Assembly (NCBI GenBank): GCA_001708385.1
Contig: CP012388.1
Location: 1,736,001-1,800,000, forward strand
Origin: Flavobacterium psychrophilum
GTDB lineage: Bacteria > Bacteroidota > Bacteroidia > Flavobacteriales > Flavobacteriaceae
Length of the DNA: 64,000 nucleotides
Reading direction: 5' to 3'
Shown here piece by piece: positions 1-10,371 of this stretch; positions within the stretch are counted from its first letter, which is position 1, and the number at the start of each line of letters is the position of its first letter. The position numbers and the translations under genes were made by a program. A model generated the notes under the pieces. The model was not told where the DNA came from and did not search any database. It saw nothing but the letters and a program-made list of their open reading frames with translations.

Positions 1-3000
1 ATACCTGATGGTAAATCCTGCACGGATGTTAGTTAACGGATACGCTGTTGATATAACTGCCTTAGAGAATGAATGGTCATAATAGAAAATAGCGGTAAGG
101 TTTTTACTGAAAGCGTAATCTGCCGTCATCTTAACCGACCATATGTTCTGTCCTCCACCAAGCTGGTTGTTATCATAATCAAGGTAACGCACTATCGTTT
201 CATTTTTCCTTAAGCTGAAATCTGCTTTAAGGTTGATGTCACTTCTAATGGTATTCGTTGGGTTATCGGCCAGTGATGAATTTATGATAACATCTTTAAT
301 ACGGTAACCAAGACCTACGATATATTCGTTACCCTTAACCTCGGTAAGAAGGTTATTGTCAAAACTCATGTTAAGCGTTCTGTCTTTACGTATTTCAGCC
401 AGTACTTTTATAGAGTTCTTCATCTCAAAGTCAACACGTATGAGCGGGCTGAATTGCTCTGAGAGGTTGATGTTGGATATGATATACTTGCTATAAAAGT
501 TACCTACCCCATTATTATCCTGACCATTGCTGCCTTCTGAAGGATTAGTGACTTCAAAGTTAGACCTGTATGAATTAACATTGTATGATGCCTTATACTG
601 ATGCTGAAGCGAGAAACGTTTGAACCTGTCCTTAAAAAATTTATAGCGCATAAGTCCTGTATACTTAATTACCCAGTTAGGCAACGGAACACTTCTAAAC
701 ACACCTGTAGATACTTTACCTGCATCCTGCCCTGTATAAGCAGATGTAAATGCCGGAAGCAATACTGACTGGCTGTTACGACCAAACCCTACAGGGTAAC
801 CCGCATTGGCATTACTAAATTCACTTCCTGCATTCAGATCACCAGGCCCATTGTATCTTGGAAATTCTGTTGAACCATATCGACTAGTTGCAAGTCGTTC
901 TGCAATAACCATTCTGTTTTCCCTCATTTGGTCAAACGCAGCAGAGCTATTTACATCACTCTTACTAAATGCCGTACCTATCATAATGGTAGATATCTCG
1001 AAATTACCAAATGTATATGGCGATAAAGAGTTATATGTACCGTCTGCACTTACATCGTATTGTTCTGAATAACTATCACTTATTCCTCTGTTTGCGGTAA
1101 GATCTATTTTAAAATCAGGGAATAAATCTACAGCTGCCGTAAGATTAAGCGTTTTGTTATTTACCTGCGTAAAGTTCTGGTTGTATTCCGGATCTTTAGT
1201 AAGATAACCTCTTTTTGCCAACTCATAACGAACATCATCATCCTGGCTACCAAAAACAAATCCCATCGTTGGTTTAGAACTACCAAAGAAACCAATAGAA
1301 GGAAGGTAACCCGGAAGCACCATACTGTTAGTTTCAGAATAAACAGCCGAAATGGTCTTAACACTTGTTACAACACCAATAAGCCCATTTACAAATGTGT
1401 TACCCGAAGCTGTCGGTTTAGGAGCAGCTGTAATTTTCTCACCCGGCTTAGGTGCAACTTTTGGCGTGTTAGGCGTTTTAGCAGGTTTTTTACCTGTTAG
1501 CCCAACGTACTTATATAGTAAATCCATATTGAATGCCGCATTTAGTTTATGCGTATTTGCATTCTGGATTATATTACCCAAATCAAAGTTAACATCTACT
1601 CCATCTACTACACGTGTTACGTTAGATAACGCATCTGACGAACGCTGCCAGTTGAAGTTACCGGTGTAATTATACGTTGCTTTCATAAAGCTTAAGAACG
1701 GTAGTTTATTCAATGGCAATTCGTAGCTAACCACATATTCTTGTGAATGCGTATTAGCTTCACCCGTGTTCCAGAAATCTTCCCAGATTGTGTAGTCCTG
1801 AATAGGTACACCGTTTTCGTCAAGATAATTCCTTACTATGTTACTTGTAGCAACTTTATAATTTAGCTTAACCGATTTGGTAAGGTTATAATTGAATCCG
1901 TATTGATAATTAAAGAAGTAATTTCTCCTGTATAGCGGACTAATCGGAATTCCTTCAACCTCAACATTTCTAAACTGTTGCCTGTTGTACTGACGTATAA
2001 TGTTTGTACTGAAATTAATATTTGCCGGAAGATAATTAAAATTAAAATCCTGAAGCAGTTTCCAATACTGGCTCTTTTTCAAAAAGCCAACATTTTTAAG
2101 CGGCTCTACCGGTTTAGGTTTAAAGGCAAAGTTATAATCTACCCCTGTTCTTAATTGCTGATCTATCAGATCTTCAATTTCATAGTCGTGGTGTTCTGTC
2201 TGGTTGAAAGAGTAATTCACAGTTAAGTTTTCAGGATCGTAAATACGTTGCTTCTGCTCTGCGCCTCTTTCCTTTTTAACACCAATAAAGTTAATGCTCT
2301 TTCTTTTTGTATAGTCTATAGCCCTGTCGCGCAGATTGTCTTTCTCTGCTTGGTTTGGCGTAACATCTATAAGCTGATCCAGCTTAACATCCTGCTGGAA
2401 CGGATCGTATTCAGGAGTAATAATTTCCTCTCCAACACCATAGTTAAACGGAATGTTAACGCCCCATTTCTTAGGAAGCAATTTACCCACATTAACATTG
2501 GTTACTATATCATATTGCTTAACATCTTCCCTGCTTCTTTCGTTAGGGCTTTGCTCTACCGATCCAAAACCAATAGTACTCATTCTACCTGTGGCAGAAA
2601 TTGTAGCAAAATCAGCAAAGTTAGTATCCATACTTGCCACAGCAGCCATACCGCCCTGGCTATCCATATCAGATAGACGAAGTTCGTTAAACCAAACTTC
2701 ACCTGTAATAGGCTGGTCGATTCCGTTTTTAACACCCAGCATCAGGGTACGTATACTTCCAAAGTTGGGATTACCTTTAATACCAATGGTCATATCAGGA
2801 CTTAAAGAAGAGTCCAGCGACTGTGCGGACACAAAATTAATTCCATTTTCATCAGGTGGAGGCAATACACCGCTTAACTTTTGTATTTTAAGTTTGGTAA
2901 GCGCTTCAAGCGTTACAAGCAATTCATTCTCTACACGCCATATTTCTTCCGGAGTGTATGTAGCCTTACCAAGTATCTGAGTTACCTTAAGCGATAGCTC

Positions 3001-6000
3001 CACCTGATAAAAGTTATCTGTAAAATCGTTACCAAAGCGCAGGAAGGCTTTCATCTGGTCATCACCCAGTGCCCATGAAGATCCTACTAACGGCTCAGCG
3101 TGCAGGAACATTCTCAGCTTTTTAAACTGACGCATATCTACGTTTACATTCTTAAACACCGCACGTGCATCGTTAGGCTCAAGTCCGCCGCCACTTCCGG
3201 CAGGCAGTTCGTATACTCTTAATGATAACGACTGCTCATTTTGATTGATAACAGCATTATTGTTATACAACTGTTCTCTTCTTACTCCCGGAGGCGTTAC
3301 ATACGGTATTGGCTTACGCGAACCGTTTTCCTGTACGTTTACAGATACCACATCAAAACCTGTATTAGGGTCTGTAGGGTCTGTATCGTTAGGATCGAAT
3401 ACACCTGTGTATCTTCTCCACTCTCCTCTTACAAGATCAAGCGCACCAAAACGAAGTGTAATATCTTCCCTGAAGCCTTTCATCACTAACCTCATAAAAC
3501 GGATAGAACGGTTGTTTATACCACCAATATTTTCTTCACCACCACCTTGTATAGGCACTTTATATAACAGCCATCTTACAGGGACAAGCTCACCGTCAGC
3601 ACCTTTACCTTCAGTAACTCTCTCATCAACAAGATACCCTTGTCCAAGAGGCATACCCTGGCTAATTGGAATTGTATATTTAAAGTAAGCATCAATAGTA
3701 TTCATTGTATTATCCCTATTGATGTCTTCCGTATCAGGAAGCGTAGTAGATCCCCTGTTAGTATTACCCACATCTACAGGCGAGTTGCCTTGAGTACCGT
3801 TATAATTTTTATACCTGTCTAACACATTACCTGATGCTGCAAGATAAAATTGATAGTTATCTCCTGCAGGGTCATCAAGGCCTCCAAAACCAATACTCTG
3901 GAATTTAGCGCGTTCTTCATCATCTGTTAAACCATCAAAACCAACATCCTGTACAGCACGGTTTGCTGTGTTCGTATCAAATGCATAGATAAGCGATTGC
4001 GACACCGGCACATCTCCCCATTCTGTTGAAAACACCGGTTGGTTGCCATTTGCTTCAGGAAGACCATTCTCAAACTGCTTTCTATTATCTTTAAGTATAT
4101 CTTCAGAAAGTTCACCAAGGTTTATCTCTAACACACCTGTATTGTTTGGAGAAGCAACATCGCTGTCTGGTCCATAGTAAGGGTCCATAACCCAAAACTG
4201 CATATACTCAACATTGGTCTGTTCAAAATTGGTTGAGCTTATAGCACGCATAATACCTGCCCAGTTTTGTGTAGCCTGGCCTTCATTAAACGTAAAGTTT
4301 TGCGCCGGTAAAACACTGTTGTAGTTATATGGACCACGTTCCTGTGGATAATACGTTAAATCCAGTGTATTTACAACACGGGTCTGCCCCGGTGCTACAT
4401 CTGTTTCCGGATATAGCTCATCATAATACACACGTCTTGTCCTGTTGGAATTCAGGTCATCAGTACTAATCCCGTCCGGTCTCTGGCTCTGTGCATAAAA
4501 CACAGGGTCTATACTGTACCAGGCAAGTTTAGCCCTGTTAAATCCTGAAGGCAAACCATCCGGAACACCCTGTGGAAACAGGTCTGAAGGCACACTGGAA
4601 AGCGACCATCCCTGCGCAGAACGCATATCGATGGTAGATTGCGAACCTTCAAAATCATCTACGTAAGTAGTGGCTTCACCATCAAACTGGTCAGCTTTAG
4701 AAGCTCCCGGTTTTAAGTACGCTACCTCTCCCCTAAACGAGAAGTTAGATGGTACATCGGTATCCATATTAGGAAGCTTGTTCACTAATCGTGTAAAGAA
4801 AGGAACCTCTGTAGCAAAGTTGGTATTAAAACCGTATATCGTATTATTTACAGACTCCTGTCCGTAGTTAGTTTTATTTGTAAACGGCCTTTCAGACATA
4901 TTGATCATCGTAGCACCTACGAGGAATTTATCGCTGAATTTATGCTCAACGTTAAATCCTGCAAAACGCCTTGTCTGCTGACCAAATACCGAGTTGTTTT
5001 CTACCGAAACCTCGATAGGCGTGTTTGATGCCTGAAGTGACGGATCTAATATCTGTACCTTCCCTAACTGGTAATTTACCGTATAGTCTACACCCTCTAC
5101 AAGTATTCTTCCGCCTGCTGTAACAACAACAGAACCTTGCGGAACATTAAATGCACCTAGCGATATACCATCGCCACCGGTAGATTTAAAACGACCTCTA
5201 AGTTGGAATTTGTTTTTCTGGCTATCCTGTAATGCGTCAGCAGGTGTACTGTTGTACATTCTCCTGTATACATATTGTCTCTGATTAGGGTTAAATGAAG
5301 ACTCAGGACCATTATAGTCCGCAGGAACTTCGCCCTCCGCTAACATTTTATCAAATAAATGCTCTCCAAAAGGTTCTACGACAGGAAATATAATACGCCC
5401 ATTCTGAGGATCTATAGTTGTTCCCGGTACCCAGTCAAAGAAACCATCTCCACCCCTTTGCGGGTCGTTGGTATAGTTTAAACGGTCTACATTAAATACA
5501 CGCAATAATGGTGTATCTGCAACACCTTCATCATCTTCAGTTGCAGGATCATCAACAGGCAAAGTTGTATTTGGCACGGCTGAGATATAGTTTAACGGAG
5601 ACGGGTCGGTATATAATATATTAAACCTGAAATCTTCCTGTGAAAGCTGGAAACCTCCCGGAACCTGGTAGATGTTTTTCATCATCAAATCCCATGTTGG
5701 CTCATCAACATTTACAAGATTACTCTTAAGCAACTTTAGAACAAGGGTTTGCGTAATTGGAATGTTTCCTGACGGGTTAGTTTGATCTACAACTGTAGCA
5801 TCTACACCATCTGTACCAAATTCACCTACCTGATACACATCATTACCTATGGTATATTGGTAAGCAACAGCTAAAACCTCATCGTTATTAAGCCTTTGGT
5901 TTAACGAAAGATACCCTAGCTTTTCATGGTAGGTATATTCGCTCGATGTAAGCTTTCTTGCATTTTCAAGTTTGGAATAATCCCGACCTTCTCTGGCAGA

Positions 6001-7302
6001 GACATTCGCGAAACTTGAAGCACCAACAGTAACAATTTGTCTTACGCTCTGATTTAACCACCCCGTAGTTCCAATCTGTGCAGGGTCAAATTTATTGTTC
6101 TTATTTTGAGGGGGCTGGTTTGGAGCAGCACCAGGAGTTTCAAAGAAATTAGGAATATTACCAAACTTTACAGCCTGATTTGTAATATCTGTTGTTGTAC
6201 CTCTTTTTTGTAATCTACCTTCACCTAAATCCTGAATGGCAATAATATTCCTTGAATTATTTTCGGCAGCGTTTATACGGTTCTGCCTGTTGGTAACCCA
6301 CACCTCCATACGGGTAATAGTTACCCTGCTATCTACTTGTGGATAACGCCTCAATGAATAATCATACTCATTCCTAAAAAACTGAGATAGGAAAAAGTGC
6401 CTGTCGGCATCGTAGTCAAGCGCAAATAGTGAGAAGTCCTGTAGTGTACCGCCACCTTGTGCCGTTACGGTCTTGGTTTGCGATTTTTGTTCCGAGAAAA
6501 TACCCGTTACGGTCGTTTTACCAAACTGAAGGGCTACCTTAACACCAAAAAGGCTTTGCGCACCTCTAACTAATGAGTTAGATAGTGGAAAACTAACGTT
6601 ACCTACTTCAATTTTCTGGATGATATCATCCTCTGTAGGTGTATATTCTAATTTTACAAGATTCTGGAAAGCAAAGGTAGATTCGGTATCATAATTTGCC
6701 GAAACCGCAAGCCTGGTACCTACTTTACCCTGAAGGCTCATCGAGATACGCTGGTCAAAATCAAATGTAAATGTTCTTCTGTTTCGTGGAGAAATAGACG
6801 GGTTATCCTGTTTTGTGTAGCGCATACCAAGATCTAGCTCAACAGATCCTGTAGGCTTAATGTCTATAGTATTACTACCAAATATGGTTTCAAAAAAGCT
6901 GGAATTTACGTAGTAACGGGGCAAAAGATTTTTTTGCTGTTCTTCCGTTCCCTTGCCATCCATTGCGTTAGATTTCTCCTGGAAATAACTACGCATGGAG
7001 TCTCTCAATACTAATTCCTGGTATTGTTCAGGAGTAAGGATTATCGGATAGGTTATATTAAAACCTTCAAACTTATTAGTGTAGATATAGCGATTTGTAA
7101 CAGGATCATAGGTATATGCCTCTACAATGCTTTTTGGGTTAGCAATTTCTACCTTACCGGTATTATACCCTTTAATAGTATCACGACTTTCTTCTTCCTC
7201 TTCGGTAACCTGCGCCTGCAGTGCCACACCAAAAAATAAAAATACTACAGAAAGGGCGAATTTAAAGTTAATGCAAAAATCTTTAGAGTATTCTGTTTTC
7301 AA
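1..7302 (-). CDS. sprA: Gliding motility / type IX secretion outer-membrane translocon SprA (3' end cut)
   Basis: SprA is the giant outer-membrane barrel that exports T9SS substrates and supports gliding. The frame is open for 2434 codons to the window edge. I checked it at the start, near 3960-4020 and at the last codons, and it was in frame each time. Family members are about 2400 residues, so only a few C-terminal residues should be missing. The N-terminus reads as a signal peptide ending GVALQAQ, followed by an acidic stretch. The first codon is probably TTG at 7302, because no ATG lies in frame near the signal peptide; it lies 3 bases after the ruvA stop, which suggests coupled translation. 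The last codons (FTIRY) look like a terminal beta strand. Recognition rests on overall resemblance to flavobacterial SprA and on the ruvA-sprA order. The exact start is less certain than the identity. Confidence 0.93.
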   Translation of the reverse strand, partial: MKTEYSKDFCINFKFALSVVFLFFGVALQAQVTEEEEESRDTIKGYNTGKVEIANPKSIVEAYTYDPVTNRYIYTNKFEGFNITYPIILTPEQYQELVLRDSMRSYFQEKSNAMDGKGTEEQQKNLLPRYYVNSSFFETIFGSNTIDIKPTGSVELDLGMRYTKQDNPSISPRNRRTFTFDFDQRISMSLQGKVGTRLAVSANYDTESTFAFQNLVKLEYTPTEDDIIQKIEVGNVSFPLSNSLVRGAQSLFGVKVALQFGKTTVTGIFSEQKSQTKTVTAQGGGTLQDFSLFALDYDADRHFFLSQFFRNEYDYSLRRYPQVDSRVTITRMEVWVTNRQNRINAAENNSRNIIAIQDLGEGRLQKRGTTTDITNQAVKFGNIPNFFETPGAAPNQPPQNKNNKFDPAQIGTTGWLNQSVRQIVTVGASSFANVSAREGRDYSKLENARKLTSSEYTYHEKLGYLSLNQRLNNDEVLAVAYQYTIGNDVYQVGEFGTDGVDATVVDQTNPSGNIPITQTLVLKLLKSNLVNVDEPTWDLMMKNIYQVPGGFQLSQEDFRFNILYTDPSPLNYISAVPNTTLPVDDPATEDDEGVADTPLLRVFNVDRLNYTNDPQRGGDGFFDWVPGTTIDPQNGRIIFPVVEPFGEHLFDKMLAEGEVPADYNGPESSFNPNQRQYVYRRMYNSTPADALQDSQKNKFQLRGRFKSTGGDGISLGAFNVPQGSVVVTAGGRILVEGVDYTVNYQLGKVQILDPSLQASNTPIEVSVENNSVFGQQTRRFAGFNVEHKFSDKFLVGATMINMSERPFTNKTNYGQESVNNTIYGFNTNFATEVPFFTRLVNKLPNMDTDVPSNFSFRGEVAYLKPGASKADQFDGEATTYVDDFEGSQSTIDMRSAQGWSLSSVPSDLFPQGVPDGLPSGFNRAKLAWYSIDPVFYAQSQRPDGISTDDLNSNRTRRVYYDELYPETDVAPGQTRVVNTLDLTYYPQERGPYNYNSVLPAQNFTFNEGQATQNWAGIMRAISSTNFEQTNVEYMQFWVMDPYYGPDSDVASPNNTGVLEINLGELSEDILKDNRKQFENGLPEANGNQPVFSTEWGDVPVSQSLIYAFDTNTANRAVQDVGFDGLTDDEERAKFQSIGFGGLDDPAGDNYQFYLAASGNVLDRYKNYNGTQGNSPVDVGNTNRGSTTLPDTEDINRDNTMNTIDAYFKYTIPISQGMPLGQGYLVDERVTEGKGADGELVPVRWLLYKVPIQGGGEENIGGINNRSIRFMRLVMKGFREDITLRFGALDLVRGEWRRYTGVFDPNDTDPTDPNTGFDVVSVNVQENGSRKPIPYVTPPGVRREQLYNNNAVINQNEQSLSLRVYELPAGSGGGLEPNDARAVFKNVNVDMRQFKKLRMFLHAEPLVGSSWALGDDQMKAFLRFGNDFTDNFYQVELSLKVTQILGKATYTPEEIWRVENELLVTLEALTKLKIQKLSGVLPPPDENGINFVSAQSLDSSLSPDMTIGIKGNPNFGSIRTLMLGVKNGIDQPITGEVWFNELRLSDMDSQGGMAAVASMDTNFADFATISATGRMSTIGFGSVEQSPNERSREDVKQYDIVTNVNVGKLLPKKWGVNIPFNYGVGEEIITPEYDPFQQDVKLDQLIDVTPNQAEKDNLRDRAIDYTKRKSINFIGVKKERGAEQKQRIYDPENLTVNYSFNQTEHHDYEIEDLIDQQLRTGVDYNFAFKPKPVEPLKNVGFLKKSQYWKLLQDFNFNYLPANINFSTNIIRQYNRQQFRNVEVEGIPISPLYRRNYFFNYQYGFNYNLTKSVKLNYKVATSNIVRNYLDENGVPIQDYTIWEDFWNTGEANTHSQEYVVSYELPLNKLPFLSFMKATYNYTGNFNWQRSSDALSNVTRVVDGVDVNFDLGNIIQNANTHKLNAAFNMDLLYKYVGLTGKKPAKTPNTPKVAPKPGEKITAAPKPTASGNTFVNGLIGVVTSVKTISAVYSETNSMVLPGYLPSIGFFGSSKPTMGFVFGSQDDDVRYELAKRGYLTKDPEYNQNFTQVNNKTLNLTAAVDLFPDFKIDLTANRGISDSYSEQYDVSADGTYNSLSPYTFGNFEISTIMIGTAFSKSDVNSSAAFDQMRENRMVIAERLATSRYGSTEFPRYNGPGDLNAGSEFSNANAGYPVGFGRNSQSVLLPAFTSAYTGQDAGKVSTGVFRSVPLPNWVIKYTGLMRYKFFKDRFKRFSLQHQYKASYNVNSYRSNFEVTNPSEGSNGQDNNGVGNFYSKYIISNINLSEQFSPLIRVDFEMKNSIKVLAEIRKDRTLNMSFDNNLLTEVKGNEYIVGLGYRIKDVIINSSLADNPTNTIRSDINLKADFSLRKNETIVRYLDYDNNQLGGGQNIWSVKMTADYAFSKNLTAIFYYDHSFSKAVISTAYPLTNIRAGFTIRY

Positions 7303-7305
7303 GGA

Positions 7306-7887
7306 CTATAAATTTTTTAATGCTTGTTTGATAATTGTCTCTACACTCGCCGATGGATTTTCTTTAACAACCTTCTCCACAACCTTTTCTGCCAATTTCT
7401 TGTTAAAGCCTAATACCTCCAAGGCAGATAACGCTTCTTCTTTATTTGTATTGTAGCCTATTGCCGAAACTTCTTCTAAATCGTATAGTTTTAACACTTT
7501 ATCCTTTAGATCGAGTATAACCCTTTGCGCAGTTTTTGTCCCTATACCCTTAATAGACTGTATAGTACCTACATCTCCCGAACCAATAGAATGAATAATA
7601 TGCTTAGGCTCCAGAGACGAAAGCATGGTCCTGGCAGTGCCCGCACCTACCCCCGAAACGGATATAAGCAATTTAAAAAGCTCCCTTTCCGCTTTTTCGG
7701 CAAAGCCAAAAAGCGTATGGGAGTCTTCTTTTATAAGTAAGTAGGTATATAATTTTATATTTTCTGAGTCAGGCAGCAGCGAAAACGTATGCAGCGATAT
7801 ATTAACCTGATACCCTACACCATTACAGTCTATTACAACATCGGTAGGTGTTTTTTCCACTAATCTCCCCTGAAGGTGTGCTATCAT
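7306..7887 (-). CDS. ruvA: Holliday junction branch migration protein RuvA
   Basis: RuvA binds four-way Holliday junctions as a tetramer and loads the RuvB motor during recombinational repair. The 193-residue protein has the usual length. It begins MIAHLQGRLVEK, the normal OB-fold start, and has helix-hairpin-helix segments around VSGVGAGTARTML and IKGIGTKTAQRVI (about residues 75-130). The C-terminal domain III contains the ALSALEVLGF segment that contacts RuvB. It lies between maeB upstream and sprA downstream on the same strand, with 57 bases from maeB, so co-transcription is likely. Its partner ruvB is at about 17 kb on the same strand and is not in this operon. Confidence 0.97.
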   Translation of the reverse strand: MIAHLQGRLVEKTPTDVVIDCNGVGYQVNISLHTFSLLPDSENIKLYTYLLIKEDSHTLFGFAEKAERELFKLLISVSGVGAGTARTMLSSLEPKHIIHSIGSGDVGTIQSIKGIGTKTAQRVILDLKDKVLKLYDLEEVSAIGYNTNKEEALSALEVLGFNKKLAEKVVEKVVKENPSASVETIIKQALKNL

Positions 7888-7944
7888 AATTTTTTCTTAA
7901 GCCGTTCCCAAAAATAATAAAATTCTTTAACCCTTTGCTAAAAA

Positions 7945-10236
7945 CTATTTGTTTGCCATTTTAAGGCGTTTTTCCTTCTCCTGGGCATCTACAACCGCTA
8001 CTGCGGCCATGTTTACCATCTCTTCTACGCTTGCTCCAAGCTGGAAAATGTGCACCGGTTTGTCCATACCCATAATAATCGGCCCAATAGAAACCACTTT
8101 ATCAAGCTCTTTAAGAAGCTTATAGGTAATATTTGCCGCCTCAAGATTAGGGAATATAAGCGTGTTTACTTTTTTACCGGCAAGCTTAGAAAATTCAAAT
8201 TTATCTTTAAGCATTTCAGGGTTTAACGCAAAGTCGGCCTGTATTTCTCCATCCACAATAAGGTCGGGGTAGTTTTTATGTAAAATTGCCACGGCATCCC
8301 TTACCTTAACAGCATTTGGATGTGTTGACGACCCAAAGTTTGAGAACGATACCATTGCCAAAACAGGCTCCATACCAAACATACGTACCGTTTTAGCCGT
8401 CATCAGTGCAATTTTTGCAAGGTCTTCTGCTGAAGGATCAGGGTTAATAGCAGTATCTGAAAGGAATATCGGGCCACGCTTGGTAAGCATCATATTGGTT
8501 GTTGCAATACGGCTAACACCCGGTGCCCTGTCTATAACCTGCATAATAGGTTTAACGGTAGACGGGTAACTTCTCGAATACCCCGTAAGCATTGCATCGG
8601 CTTCACCTTCATTTACCATCATTGCAGCAAAATAGTTACGCTCCCTCATCCACTTTTGCGCATCCAGAAGGTTAACGCCACGACGCTGCCTCGATTCCCA
8701 GTACGACTGGGCATAACGCAGCCTGCGCTCGTCTTCTTCATCTGTTTTAGGATCTAATATCTGCACTTCTGCATCAAATCCTATCTCCTGCTTAAGCTCT
8801 GTAATGGTTTCACGGTTTCCTAAAAGTATAGGCGTACCAATACCTTCTTCCATAACAATCTGCGCTGCTTTTAGCACCGACAGATGATCTGCTTCTGCAA
8901 AAACAATTCGTTTCGGTTCGCTTTTAGCCCTGTTGGTAAGCAGGCGAACCATTTTATTATCGTTACCAAGACGCTCTAAAAGCTCTTCGGTATATTTATC
9001 CCAGTCAACAATAGGGTTTTTCGCTACGCCGCTATCCATAGCTGCTTTTGCAACAGCAGGTGCTACCACAGCAATAAGCCTTGGGTCGAATGGTTTAGGA
9101 ATGATATAGTCGCGACCAAAATTCAGTTTCGTTTCACCATAGGCAATGTTTACCTGCTCCGGAACCGGGGCTTTGGCAAGTTCTGCAAGGGCATGAACGG
9201 CAGCCATTTTCATCGCTTCATTAATTTTAGAAGCACGTACGTCAAGTGCTCCCCTAAAAATGTATGGAAAACCAAGTACGTTATTTACCTGGTTAGGATG
9301 GTCGCTCCTACCCGTTGCCATAATAATATCGGGACGTGTAGCAATAGCCACGTTATAATCTACCTCCGGTATCGGGTTTGCCATAGCAAACACAATAGGA
9401 TCGTTGTTCATGCTTAGCAGCATTTCCGGCGATAGTATATTCCCTACCGAAAGCCCAAGGAACATATCGGCACCTTTTAATGCTTCGGCAAGTGTTTTTG
9501 CCTCGCCCGGCTGCGCATATTTCATTTGCAGCGGCAAAAGGTTTTCACGGCTGGTAACCAACATACCATCTATATCAAACATGGTTATGTTCTCGGTTTT
9601 TACGCCAAGCAACACATAAAGGTTAGCACACGCCAAAGCAGCCGATCCGGCTCCCGAAACTACCAGTTTAATATCTGCAATATTTTTACCTGCAAGTTCT
9701 GCCGCATTTATAAGTGCCGCAGACGATATTATCGCGGTACCATGTTGGTCGTCATGCATTACAGGAATATTAAGTTCTTCTACCAGCCTTCTTTCAATTT
9801 CGAAAGATTCCGGTGCCTTGATATCTTCAAGGTTAATACCTCCAAAAGTCGGAGCTATGTTTTTTACGGTTTCAATAAACGCGTCAATATCTTTAGTATC
9901 TACTTCAATATCAAAAACATCTATATCGGCAAAAATCTTAAATAAAAGGCCTTTACCTTCCATTACGGGTTTAGATGCCTCCGGGCCTATATCGCCCAGG
10001 CCAAGTACTGCCGTACCGTTAGATATTACTGCCACTAAGTTACCCTTAGCGGTATATTTGTATACATTATTTACATCTTTTGCTATCTCAAGGCATGGTT
10101 CTGCAACCCCCGGAGAATAAGCCAATGATAAATCCCTTTGTGTAGCATAAGGTTTTGTTGGCACTACCTGTATTTTACCGGGATGTGGTTTTGCGTGGTA
10201 AAGAAGTGCTTCTCTTCGCTTGCTGTATTGATTCAT
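7945..10236 (-). CDS. maeB: NADP-dependent malic enzyme with C-terminal phosphotransacetylase domain
   Basis: This enzyme decarboxylates malate to pyruvate with reduction of NAD(P)+. The 763-residue protein has the typical MaeB architecture. An N-terminal malic domain (about 1-160) contains YSPGVAEPC and HDDQHGTA. A Rossmann-type nucleotide-binding domain (about 160-400) contains [10 protein letters not shown] phosphate acetyltransferase-like domain (about 430-763) contains [11 protein letters not shown]. In this fusion family the PTA-like part is usually regulatory and binds acetyl-CoA; that is family knowledge, not visible here. The ATG at 10236 is the only sensible start. It is divergent from the DUF885 gene and is followed by ruvA and sprA. 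Confidence 0.95.
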   Translation of the reverse strand: MNQYSKRREALLYHAKPHPGKIQVVPTKPYATQRDLSLAYSPGVAEPCLEIAKDVNNVYKYTAKGNLVAVISNGTAVLGLGDIGPEASKPVMEGKGLLFKIFADIDVFDIEVDTKDIDAFIETVKNIAPTFGGINLEDIKAPESFEIERRLVEELNIPVMHDDQHGTAIISSAALINAAELAGKNIADIKLVVSGAGSAALACANLYVLLGVKTENITMFDIDGMLVTSRENLLPLQMKYAQPGEAKTLAEALKGADMFLGLSVGNILSPEMLLSMNNDPIVFAMANPIPEVDYNVAIATRPDIIMATGRSDHPNQVNNVLGFPYIFRGALDVRASKINEAMKMAAVHALAELAKAPVPEQVNIAYGETKLNFGRDYIIPKPFDPRLIAVVAPAVAKAAMDSGVAKNPIVDWDKYTEELLERLGNDNKMVRLLTNRAKSEPKRIVFAEADHLSVLKAAQIVMEEGIGTPILLGNRETITELKQEIGFDAEVQILDPKTDEEDERRLRYAQSYWESRQRRGVNLLDAQKWMRERNYFAAMMVNEGEADAMLTGYSRSYPSTVKPIMQVIDRAPGVSRIATTNMMLTKRGPIFLSDTAINPDPSAEDLAKIALMTAKTVRMFGMEPVLAMVSFSNFGSSTHPNAVKVRDAVAILHKNYPDLIVDGEIQADFALNPEMLKDKFEFSKLAGKKVNTLIFPNLEAANITYKLLKELDKVVSIGPIIMGMDKPVHIFQLGASVEEMVNMAAVAVVDAQEKEKRLKMANK

Positions 10237-10261
10237 TTGAATACGTTTTTTCTGGAACCCA

Positions 10262-10269
10262 CAAAGGTA
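10262..10269 (-). promoter_or_regulatory. -7 promoter element for maeB
   Basis: On the minus strand this reads TACCTTTG, a full match to the Bacteroidota -7 consensus TAnnTTTG, 26 bases before the maeB ATG. No clear -33 TTG lies at the right distance, so the call rests on the -7 box and position. Confidence 0.45.
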
Positions 10270-10371
10270 ACCGTATCAGCGGAATTGTGAAATTTTTAAC
10301 GCTATTCTTTTTACGAACGTTTTTTATGCGAAAAATGTACCTTTAAGCAAATTTTTTAATGTTTACCAACC

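Noticed and set aside
2248..3822. Several plus-strand open frames of 60-175 codons
   Set aside because: They lie antisense inside the intact sprA frame, have no family features, and are shadow frames.
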